Positions 55,631-64,000 of a stretch of DNA of 64,000 nt are shown in pieces. Below the pieces are notes generated by a model. It saw only the letters and a list, made by a program, of their open reading frames with translations, was not told the DNA's origin and ran no database searches. The translations under genes were made by a program, and so were the position numbers. The DNA is taken from assembly GCA_944474755.1 (NCBI GenBank), contig OX104113.1, positions 48,127,644-48,191,643 of the forward strand. The letters are read 5' to 3'. Position 1 is the first letter of the stretch. Each line of letters opens with the position of its first letter. Source of the DNA: Limnoperna fortunei. Its lineage: Eukaryota; Mollusca; Bivalvia; Mytilida; Modiolidae.

Positions 55631-57599
55631 GTAAGTATGAAAATTATCATTCTTCAGGCCTTACTAAGTAATAAAAAAGCTTAACCGGTGGTGTTTTAAT
55701 TGTGACAGCCAGTGAGCATAAGATTTCCGGAATTCTGGTCAGATCAGCGAGATCAGTTGATGAATGCAAACCAACAGCTTACATATTTTGACAAAACCAA
55801 TCTTCAATCATATTTCCTTTAAGATTTTCAGTTGAAAAATTTTAAATTTAAATGTCTTTCGATTCGTTTTTTACATACTTGGCGGTCGTAATACTTGTGC
55901 ACAATACTGGAATAAAAAAATGTTTCAGTATTGTTCCAGAATTGTAAGTATTGAACAAGTCTTGTTGAAATAAATATGTGACAACACGCAAAGGCTATTA
56001 TAGTGTAGTTTATTTTTTTATTATCAATAACACAACAATCAAGATTGATTAAATTGAATTAATTTTAATCATCAAAAACATTAAATATTTAATATGAAAT
56101 TAAGAAGTCAATTGTAATCAGTTACTCATATGTTAATTAGATAATTAGAAACTAACAAAAAGCACATAAAAATCACCAGATCAGCACCTAAAAGCATGTT
56201 AAACCGTGAGCTGAGAAATAAAGATGTATGTTGTAATGAGTTAAAAGATATTTAGAGACCAACAAGAAAAGCACATAAATACCACCAGACCAGCACCCCA
56301 AATCATGTTAAAGAAAACTTAGTATCATAGCTGGCATATGGTCTTGATTCCCTGACTTCCCTTACAGATTTCTATTTATAGATTGAGTAAATATTATCAT
56401 ACACGGACACAAAAACAACTACTTTAAAAACTGGTCTACTCAGAACTGGATGTTAAGATATGTGACAACACCAGTACTTTACAAAATATAACATATATTT
56501 TAATTGTTACACTGTTTTAGATATATACATTTACCACTTTTTGTTTGAAATCTTTCATTTTATTTACACGTCATTAATTAAATTTTAAAAATGACAATAT
56601 TGATAAAAATACTCAGAATTGAAAAAAACCACAACACTGGAAAAATTTTTTATTCAATATTGTGCACAATGCTTGTATTCCAGTATTGTGCTACAGATGA
56701 TTCCAAAGTCTAGTACATGTTCTGTACAGCAATTTTGAGGGCACATGAAGTTATAAATGTACCAGTAAGTATATTCTCTGAATGTAAAGACAGCTAACAG
56801 TGGCTAATAATAATACTATAAAACTAATAAGACAACAAAGAAAAAAGTAGGAAAGGACTGTAGTTAAAGTAGGACTCTATTGTTTTTCCACCTTGTAAAA
56901 ACACCACAACTATGATAAGACCATATGCTAATAAAATTTAATGCACCATTTTTTTTTAGTAATAATAGTTAACATAAATGTCTTTATATCAAATTATTCA
57001 AATTATTTTTTTCTTAGATTTTACACATCACTTTACCAAATTTTATCATAGTACTTGTAATACATGTTTAACAGATATTTTGGTATCTGGATAGATAGAT
57101 ATACATGCATACAGACGTGGTTAAAACTTAATACCATATGGCATGTTGTTATAGCGATGGCAAACAAAGATGTTTTGTATCATCTACACGTAGTTAATCA
57201 TTTCTGGGGCCTTTGACAAAACAAAAAGCTGCTGTGGACTTAGGTCCTATTATGTTGTAAACTGCTTTATGTTCGCTTATATGCGGTGATTACAACTATT
57301 TTCTCATTAACATTTAACATCTCAAAACAAAGAAGGGATATGATTATAAACTCCTAACAGTACTTTCTATCTTTTTGTCTCCTATTCCCATGCATATTTA
57401 TGATATTATACATTGTCTCACTAGTGTACTTAACCGGATAAAAATAGGTACATTTACTGGAACTGGCTTGCCCCAAAATGTGGAAAAGTCTTTTCTTGCC
57501 CACCGTGTGAATTTTCAAACAAAAGTGTGTGTACTTTCCTCAAAATTATTTGTTAATGAAATCATCAAGCTTAGGTATTACTTGCACTAAGCAAATACC
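55631..57599. other. Unassigned AT-rich DNA
   Basis: Two related sentences (about 56,150-56,200 and 56,255-56,310) share accaacaagaaaagcacata / aactaacaaaaagcacataa, then accagatcagcacc / accagaccagcacc, and a catgttaaa end, a local duplication of about 105 bp. A 71-codon frame at 57,375-57,590 has no recognisable domain. Confidence 0.5.
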
Positions 57600-57612
57600 T
57601 TCCAAACATGCT

Positions 57613-57799
57613 GGGGCATCGGTTGCTTATAGATTACATGTTAACACTGAGGTTGTGGGTTCGAGTCCCACTGCAGGCCGGGTGTACTCAACCCCTATAT
57701 AAGGGTCTGACGTTTTCACAGGGTACTCTGGCTTCCTCCTCCATTAAAAAATTGACGTCATTATATTACTGAAAGTTGCATTAAAACACCATTCAAACA
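57613..57799 (+). mobile_element. SINE-B variant, shortened
   Basis: Flanked by a perfect 13-bp ttccaaacatgct (57,600-57,612 and 57,800-57,812). Head ggggcatcggttgcttatag, B box gtgggttcgagtccc, core gtactctggcttcctcctcc, tail attactgaaagttgcattaa. The core is shortened and the head diverged. Confidence 0.88.
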
Positions 57800-57885
57800 T
57801 TCCAAACATGCTTAAGATTATTATAATTAGAAATTTAAGTCAATAACTTTAATGAGAAATAATATCAGTCTCTCCATATATCTTG

Positions 57886-58398
57886 GCCCCGTGCGGGATC
57901 CGGGTGGCCAAAAGAATAGACCGCAGTCGCGCTAGCTTGTCGTAAAAGGCGACTAAATAGCGCCCAGTACCCTGACCGGTGTGTCAGGTCGGTTTGCCTA
58001 AAGACCGACTGGGATGTGTGCCCCAGGTGGTTGAATGGGGTACCCCTGGCAACCTGGGGTTGTCGGGCCATAATACGGAAACCCTGACCGCAAACCATAT
58101 TAGTGCACCGTGTTGGGAAAAATGTCAAGTTCCTCGCACGTTAAAGAACGCTGCTGTAGTATTCGCTATGAGTAGGGATTTCGATCGCGCTACAGGAGGT
58201 TGAATTGCCCGACCCTATCCATCCTCCCATTTGCCAGTGGCAATCTAAAATCCGTTACCCCTATTTTTCCTCGTGTCCCATCCCATTTTCATTCATCATC
58301 TTTTCATGTTCATTTTATCATCCATTTCATGTTCATCGCCTGAATATAGCTGAAATAATGCTGCTCGGGCGTTAAACACCATTAATCAATCAATCAAT
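57886..58398 (+). mobile_element. SINE-C, full length (513 bp)
   Basis: Perfect 12-bp duplication ccatatatcttg at 57,874-57,885 and 58,399-58,410. Same length and start (gccccgtgcgggatccgggt) as the 17-kb copy, with only scattered substitutions. The 74-codon frame 57,979-58,203 corresponds to the frame open in the other copies. A recent insertion judging from intact flanks. Confidence 0.95.
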
Positions 58399-58410
58399 CC
58401 ATATATCTTG

Positions 58411-58789
58411 TAAAAACAACTACTGAACAGTTTGTTATATTTTAATGAAACTTGGTAGTGTTCGTACATGGTATGTAAATTGTGCATAGAGGTAAATCAT
58501 TACAAAGTTTTATTCACTTATCTCGGCTTTTGTAAGTCTGGATATTTTGGTATTTGGTATGGTGATTTATTATAATTTTCTCCTCGCTTAAATTAAACAC
58601 ACATAAGCTTAAAATTATAATATAATGATATTATTTCGAGAATCACTAAATAAGCCTATGTATTTAACATTTGCAGATAAATAACCGAAGAAATATGTGG
58701 AAGAAAACAACTTAGAATAAAGATCTGCAAAATGGGTAGCCAAAGAAGACTTCAAATCCCTCAACTTAATTAAGACCACTTTTAACTTT
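58411..58789. other. AT-rich stretch, nothing recognised
   Basis: The 92-codon minus-strand frame 58,615-58,893 opposes the SWIM-like segment and is not supported. Confidence 0.4.
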
Positions 58790-59046
58790 GACACTTGGGG
58801 TTGAAAATTCAAGAATATATAGATGGCGATTCTACGATCTTTCTTCATAAGGATAAACATAATTTGTTGTGTTTCAAGATTCAATGCAGACACGTTACTT
58901 CAAAGCAATACTTTATATGGATAAAATATTCAGATAGGAATGTCCGACTGACAGGATCTTGTGTAGTAGGTGTACGTGCTCATGTGGCTGTCATAATTTG
59001 GTATTTATGTGGTGTATGGGAAATAAGGCAATTAATCTTGATTTAG
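58790..59046 (+). pseudogene. Degraded SWIM-type zinc-finger fragment
   Basis: The open frame 58,795-59,046 contains FKIQCRHVTSKQYFIWIKYS and, later, GSCVVGVRAHVAVIIWYLCG. The layout (RHVxxKxYxxWIxY, then Cx...xxHVAxxIWYL) matches the SWIM region of transposase-derived invertebrate proteins, where the second pair is usually CSHVA. Here the Cys before His is replaced (R-A-H) and the CxC pair is reduced to one Cys, so zinc binding would be lost. Family link is recalled by pattern only. Confidence 0.4.
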
Positions 59047-59179
59047 TTTTTTTTTTATGTCATATGCCAATGACCTTCCTCTGACTATTGACTCTTCTGA
59101 ATCAGCGCAGAAAGTTTCAAGTTTTGCTAAAGTGATAGAACAGTCAACATTATGTTATGTCGTATCATATAGCTCACAG

Positions 59180-60190
59180 TTTATCTTGTTTACAACAAAT
59201 GTTAACCCATAAATTTTTTTTAAGTAGTGTAAATGGCTTTTACAATCTAAATGTGCATAATATGTTAACTTTATCTCAGAAATAGAAGTTTTAAGCCATG
59301 TCTTGCAATCGTATGCAAATGTTTTAATGTTTAATACCTTTATTCCAGAAATCTGTGAATTTTGATTTACAAAATCCCTTTTAATAACACCCAAAATATG
59401 TCATCATGGGCATTTAGATGCTTATTTATCTGAAACTTCATCTACATAAAACTTACATGCCATCATATATTGCTGTTTTAAAGTTTTATTGATTGTTTTT
59501 AAAAATCCATGAATTTTTCTTTAAAAAAAAACATTTTAAACTAAAAAAATCTGTTATGCGTTGAAATTGGCTTAAAAGAATAAAACCTTTATGACATTTC
59601 TTGTAATCATATATTATTGTTTTAACATTTTATTGATTGTTTCCAGAAATCCATGATTTATGTTTTAAAAATAACCCTTTTCTTATGTTTTTAACCTTAA
59701 AATATCTGAAATGTGTTGTAAAATGGCTTTTAAAATCTATTAATATGAAAACTAACCTTAAATAAAATCTATATGCCATTTCTTGCAATCATACATGTAT
59801 ATTACTGTTTCAAAGTTATATATATATATCTTTCCAGAAATCCATGAATTTTGGTAAAAAAGCAATTTTAACCCCCAAAACTCTCTTATGAGTTATGATT
59901 GGCTTTAAAATGTCTAAATATAAAAACTATACCTTAAATAAACCTATATCCTATTTATTGCAATCATACATTACTGTTTAAAAGTTATATATATATTTTT
60001 CCAGAAATCATGACTTTTGTTAAAAAAAAACACATTCTACCTAAAAAAATATGTTACGTGTTGTAATTGTATTAAAATATATTTTTGGTATGAAAAACAC
60101 ATTCTACCTAAAAAAATATGTTACGTGTTGTAATTGTATTAAAATATATTTTTGGTATGAAAACTTAACTTGAAATAAAAGTTATTTGGT
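59180..60190. repeat. Tandem array of about 190-bp units, with a perfect 67-bp duplication
   Basis: About five decayed units repeat the order: (t)tgcaatcatac, attactgtt, ttccagaaatccatgaattt, taaaatggcttttaaaatct or variants, then aaccttaaataaaatctat. Within the last unit, 60,031-60,097 is repeated without a mismatch at 60,098-60,164. Confidence 0.8.
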
Positions 60191-60439
60191 ATTTCTTTCT
60201 TTAATATATTTTCCCTCGTGGACTGACGAATAAATTGACTAACAACGATGGACCTCGGCCATGGAGGCCAATCACAAACGACAAACGGGAAGTTGCAGAT
60301 TAACTTCTAAAAGCAGCTACAACACAATCGATTTAACGCAGGATCAAGCTAGGTTGACCCCGAAAGTAGAAAATATCTATACAAATACCTGAACGTTTTA
60401 TACACAAATAATATATGTATATTGTACATCCTTTTTAGT

Positions 60440-60960
60440 AAAGATCTGTCATCACAGTTTTTGGACGCAACTCCTCTAAAATCACCCAACAGACTTTAAC
60501 GACACTTGGTATGCAAGAAGTACAACTTATGTAGTTGTGCATATTACCAGGAATTTTTTATCCAAATATATTTGTGTGAGTTATGGCCCTTTGGACTAAG
60601 AAATTTGCCGAAAACCCAGATTCATCAGCTTGTGGACGCAAATCCTCTAAAACCACTTAACAGATATTAAAGAAACTTGGTATGCAAGAAGTAAACCATA
60701 TGTAGTTGTGCATATTACCAGAAATGTTTGTGCGAGTTATGGCCCATTGGACTTAGTAATTTGCAGAAAATCCTGATTTTTTTCATTAGTGTACACCATG
60801 CAACTAGGTTGCGAAGAGTATAATGTTTTTGTGTGATTCTTGTAAGCGCAACTCCTCTGTAACTACTGATCAGAATTTAATTAAACTTGGTTGGAATGAA
60901 TGACTTGATTTGTAGTTGTGCGTCTCAACACGAAATTATGATACACTATTTTTGTAGCAG
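60440..60960 (+). repeat. Dispersed repeat, three diverged subunits
   Basis: Subunits begin at about 60,450, 60,630 and 60,845 and share the sense order gacgcaactcctctaaaa, aacttggtatgcaagaag, tatgtagttgtgcatattac, gagttatggccc. The same block recurs at 62,045-62,345. Confidence 0.75.
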
Positions 60961-61099
60961 TTATTCCTTCAAACATTGAAAATTTTCAAAATATATGTAT
61001 TTAACAACTCGTATTTGCTTATACTCAAAAACTACTTATCACAATTTTATGGGACTTGATTCGTATGTGGGGGAGTACTCACTAAGGTTCTTTATTCCG

Positions 61100-61375
61100 C
61101 CTTCTTTGACGAGTGTTTCGTCTTACCAGTGGACGATTTTACTCACGCCATTTTTTCAAGAGCTACGCTGTCGACCTCGACCTTGTCAAAGTCAGCTGGC
61201 GGAAGTTTATTTATTTTAACAGGAGAATCGCGATGCGATTCATCGTTTTTGGAAACAAGGCTAGAATCTATGATAGCAAACAAAAACTCTACAGGAAAAA
61301 AAAAGAGAACTCTAGAAATTCTCAGGTTCGAGAGGTGAACGATGTTACTTCGAGCACAAAAAAAAAGAACTGAAT
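61100..61375 (+). other. Possible coding block, strand uncertain
   Basis: GC-richer than its surroundings. Plus-strand frame 61,129-61,338 (HAIFSRATLSTSTLSKSAGG, then SLFILTGESRCDSSFLETRL) and minus-strand frame 61,143-61,391 (HRDSPVKINKLPPADFDKVE) are both open. No domain recognised. It may be an exon or a mobile-element piece; it lies 375 bp upstream of the first duplicated exon-like block. Confidence 0.25.
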
Positions 61376-61750
61376 TGTTATTGTAAATCAAGTGACATAC
61401 AGATGATGGTTAAGTAGATATTTGCAAAAGGTCACCCGCATGTTTTATTGCGAGTCGTAATCGGTACGCAGGAAAGGTAATCATGTTTGTAACTTTGACA
61501 GGTTAGTATAAATTAATGAAATAATAATTGGAATTAGAAATATCGGGAATTTGTTGTTTCCATGTGGTGCCCATTATTAAGTACAAAAAAATTTTGTATT
61601 GGTTTCAGATCATTCTACAGACTAAATATGTGAAAAGTAGTTTGATTTATAAAATCCCTGTCAAATGTGAGGTATTAAAGTTGTGACTTGTCAAAGTTGT
61701 TACTTGAGAAATTATAGAACTTTAAATAGAATATAATAAATTTTTTTCAG

Positions 61751-61889
61751 CCTGTGTATCTAATATTGAAGATGCTGCGATTATTGTTATAGATACACCA
61801 TGTAGTTCAACCCAAACAAGTCACCAAGAAAATTGGGAGGATTTTGTTGTGGAAGTGACAGATTTTAGTTGTTTCACTGATTTAAATAT
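61751..61889 (+). CDS. Exon-like block, duplicate 1 (139 bp), product unknown
   Basis: Preceded by a polypyrimidine tract and acceptor (tttttttcag ending 61,750) and followed by the donor gtactt at 61,890. Phase 1 in, phase 0-plus-2 out: two bases, 45 codons, two bases. It encodes CVSNIEDAAIIVIDTPCSST, then QTSHQENWEDFVVEVTDFSC and FTDLN, with no stop. An identical layout of the same length lies 738 bp downstream. I do not recognise the protein. Treat as a predicted internal exon; it could also be part of an unknown dispersed repeat. Confidence 0.45.
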
Positions 61890-62006
61890 GTACTTTCATT
61901 TCATTCAAATTAAAATCATTATTTGTTGTAAAAATGTTTTATTTATTTTTTTTTGGTTTATTTAAGACCTTCTTAAATTATCTCTTGTTAAGTACTTGAT
62001 CAATTT

Positions 62007-62345
62007 TACCCCACGCATTGAAGTTGGAGGGGTATAATGTTTTTGACTGGTCCGTCCGTCTGTAATCACAGTTTGTGGACGAAACACCTCTAAAACCACT
62101 CAACAGAATTAAAAGAAAATTGTACACCATATGTAGTTGTGCATATTACCAGGAATTTTTTATCTGCAAATTTTTGTGCGAGTTATGGCCCATTGGACTT
62201 GAGAATTTGCGGACAATCCCGATTTTTTTCATTATACCCAACGCAACTAGGTTACTGAGGGTATAATGTTTTTGACTGGTCAGTCAGTCCGTTCGTCAGT
62301 CCTATTTTTGTAAGCGCACCTCCTGTGCAACTACTGATAAGAATT
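62007..62345 (+). repeat. Dispersed repeat between the two exon-like blocks
   Basis: gaggggtataatgtttttga, gtccgtccgtctg, tgtggacgaaacacctctaa, atgtagttgtgcatattacc, gagttatggccc, then a second gagggtataatgtttttgac. Same family as 60,440-60,960. Confidence 0.75.
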
Positions 62346-62488
62346 TTATTATTAAACAAACTAAATATGTGAAAAGTAGTTTGATTTATAAAATCCCTGT
62401 CAAATGTGGGGTATTAAAGTTGTGACTTGTCAAAGTTGTTACTTGAGAAATTGTAGAACTTTAAATAGAATTTACTTAATTGTTTCAG

Positions 62489-62627
62489 CCTGTGCATCTT
62501 ATATTGAAGATGCTGCGATTATTGTTATAGATACACCATGGAGTTCAACCCAAAAAAGTCACCAAGAAAAGTGGAAGAATTTTACTTTGGAATGGCCAGA
62601 TTTTAGTTGTCCTCCTGATTTAAACAG
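62489..62627 (+). CDS. Exon-like block, duplicate 2 (139 bp), product unknown
   Basis: Acceptor tgtttcag ends at 62,488; donor gtattt starts at 62,628 after a consensus-like aacag. It encodes CASYIEDAAIIVIDTPWSST, then QKSHQEKWKNFTLEWPDFSC and PPDLN in the same phase as duplicate 1. The two blocks differ at 19 of 139 bases, and 14 of about 46 residues differ, while the first 110 bp of upstream flank differ at only 2 positions. Function unknown. Confidence 0.5.
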
Positions 62628-62709
62628 GTATTTTCATTTCATTAAAATCATCATTTGTTGTAAAAATGTTTTTTTTTTATTTAAGACCTTCTTAAATTAT
62701 TTCTTGTTA

Positions 62710-63180
62710 AATACTTGTTTAATTATACTTGTTTATCGTTTGTGTTATCGTTCACCGTATGGTTTTTCTGTTGTATTAGCCTATATCGTGTAGTGTTTGG
62801 GCAATTTGATTTTACATGTACATCGTTTTTACGTTTAATAAACTGCAACATTAAATAACATCTTTCTGCTGCAAGGATAATAACTGTGCATTAATAGTTT
62901 TTAATAACTTAATGAATCATTAACGTAAAAAAGTTCCTATACGTTGATATATTATTGCATTAAACAGGATCTGATTTTTTTACATAATATAAACTGTAAT
63001 TTAGATGTCAGTTAAAAAGGAACAATAAATAAATAAATATTTTTAAGTCGATACAAATACATCGGAACTAACAAAAGTTTTATTTCAAGTCGATATGGTT
63101 TATAAGAAAAGAATGCCAGCTTTTTCATGAGCTATTTAACCGGATTTTAACAAACACAAAACAAAAAGAGAAAGAGAGTA
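62710..63180. other. AT-rich stretch, nothing recognised
   Basis: No feature recognised. Confidence 0.5.
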
Positions 63181-63193
63181 ACCCGAACCCAAT

Positions 63194-63473
63194 TGATTGG
63201 AAAAGTATGGCGTTTTGGGTAGGGGCGGAAAATTTAGCCTTTTGTAGCGGCTACAATGATCCTATTCTTTTTCGAAATCTACAATTTATAGTGGAAGGAG
63301 CATGGAACTCTCCAACACGTTACCCACTACGGTCCGCGGTCAGGCTTCCCGTATTATGACCTGACAACCCCCCCCCCCCCCCAAAGAGAGGGTCTACCCT
63401 ATCCGCCACTCGGGGACGCGCTGGGCTGCTCTGTGGGGTTGAGCACTGGGAACCCTCCCAGCATGGTCCCAGC
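63194..63473 (-). mobile_element. SINE-A, tail lost, inside a Penelope-like 3' fragment
   Basis: Body and head complete (aaaagtatggcgttttgggt, cactacggtccgcggtcagg, a C-run at 63,369-63,382, ctgggctgctctgtggggtt, gcatggtcccag). Flanked by cccgaacccaat (63,182-63,193) and cccgaacctaat (63,474-63,485), 11 of 12 identical. The tail part is missing, probably by later deletion. Confidence 0.8.
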
Positions 63474-63565
63474 CCGAACCTAATAAAAACCATGGGTGCA
63501 CCGGACGAGTAAGCATTGCTTGCCCATAATTAGACAACCGTTTAGTTACTCATTGTCATGTCCCT
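63474..63565 (-). mobile_element. Penelope-like element 3' end fragment
   Basis: cccgaacctaataaaaacca, then gtgcaccggacgagtaagca and gttactcattg match the 3' end of the relic at 3799-3900 in the same orientation. The coding part is absent. Confidence 0.65.
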
Positions 63566-63599
63566 GTTATTGTTCGTGCATTATTTTTTCTTGCTGTAC

Positions 63600-63920
63600 A
63601 AAAACTACCGTTATAATTAAAGACAATATCAAGATACGAATAAGAGTTTTGTATATCAAAATCATGACAAAAAAGTTTAAATTTGTAACTCTTGAGTGGG
63701 TTTTCTCTTACTGAAGACCACGATTTTAGATTTTTCTGTATTTACCTTTAGTTTCCACATTTCACAATACAGTTCAAAAAATATTTAGAGCATTTTTCAG
63801 GCCATTAGCGCTGACAACAATACCGTATCATCATCATACAATAACCGAGATATTTTCATATACATATTTAATTCATTTTGACATAGTTCAACAAACTTTT
63901 CCAAACTCAAACTTTTCCAA
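63600..63920 (-). pseudogene. Non-LTR reverse transcriptase relic (YxDD region)
   Basis: Minus strand: ELCQNELNMYMKISRLLYDD, then DTVLLSAL, FELYCEMWKLKVNTEKSKIV and VFSKRKPTQELQI. The YDDDTVLL box corresponds to the YADDTVLL catalytic motif, followed by the usual YCxxWKLxVNxxKTK. A Lys-rich continuation is interrupted by stops. Sequence continues beyond the window end upstream of the element. Confidence 0.75.
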
Positions 63921-64000
63921 ACTATCTATATTATTAACTACAAAATATTACTCCAGTAATGAACTATAAATATGCCATTAAAATGACATAATATGAAAAA

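Noticed and set aside
1..64000. Retroviral or LTR-type element
   Set aside because: No paired LTRs, no primer-binding site and no aspartic protease or integrase motif were seen; every RT recognised is of non-LTR or Penelope type.

Overview
The window looks like intergenic or intronic DNA from an invertebrate animal, most likely a bivalve-type mollusc. The base composition is AT-rich and there are no bacterial-style operons or long host open reading frames. The landscape is dominated by a non-LTR retrotransposon (LINE) of the jockey/I type with RNase H, by tRNA-headed SINEs, and by short repeats of the kind common in mollusc genomes. The taxonomic call is inference from repeat style, not from a marker gene.

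Layout. 1-5.6 kb: AT-rich DNA with a 568-bp TIR element (MITE-1), SINE pieces, a decayed Penelope-like reverse transcriptase on the minus strand and a second inverted-repeat element. 5.9-11.3 kb: a three-layer nest, in which an old plus-strand reverse transcriptase relic is split by a 4.2-kb minus-strand LINE (15-bp target-site duplication), itself split by a SINE (12-bp duplication). 11.3-18 kb: a dense field of SINE-A, SINE-B and SINE-C copies, several inserted in one another, plus a triplicated 150-bp unit and palindromic 'gacggatt' repeats. 18-20 kb: a fold-back and a broken pogo/Tigger-like transposase. 23.4-24.5 kb: a third, internally deleted copy of the LINE. 27.6-31.5 kb: plus-strand relics that may belong to one mobile or domesticated gene (duplicated exon-like block, SWIM zinc finger, recombinase-like fragment), with a Tc1-like transposase relic carrying a SINE. 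33-41.3 kb: SINEs, two minisatellites, a Penelope-like relic and a fold-back region with a 60-bp palindrome and a perfect 50-bp inverted repeat. 41-47.5 kb: mostly unassigned AT-rich DNA. 47.5-55.1 kb: a LINE C-terminal relic, SINE-C copy 3 and an almost complete 5.7-kb copy of the LINE (5' region, ORF1, endonuclease, RT, RNase H, 3' tail), all with frameshifts. 55-64 kb: a candidate promoter/first exon, SINE-C copy 2, a SWIM-like relic, a 190-bp tandem array, and a tandemly duplicated 139-bp exon-like block whose coding part has diverged far more than its flanks.

How the parts relate. The LINE and the three SINE types end in the same roughly 50-base 3' tail (built on tgaatatagctgaaatattg and ggacgttaaac) followed by short caat or caaa repeats. 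This suggests that this LINE lineage moves all of them. SINE-A and SINE-C also share body and tail and differ mainly in the 5' head. No intact protein-coding gene could be supported. The only candidate host sequences are the duplicated exon pair near 62 kb and the possible first exon near 55.6 kb.
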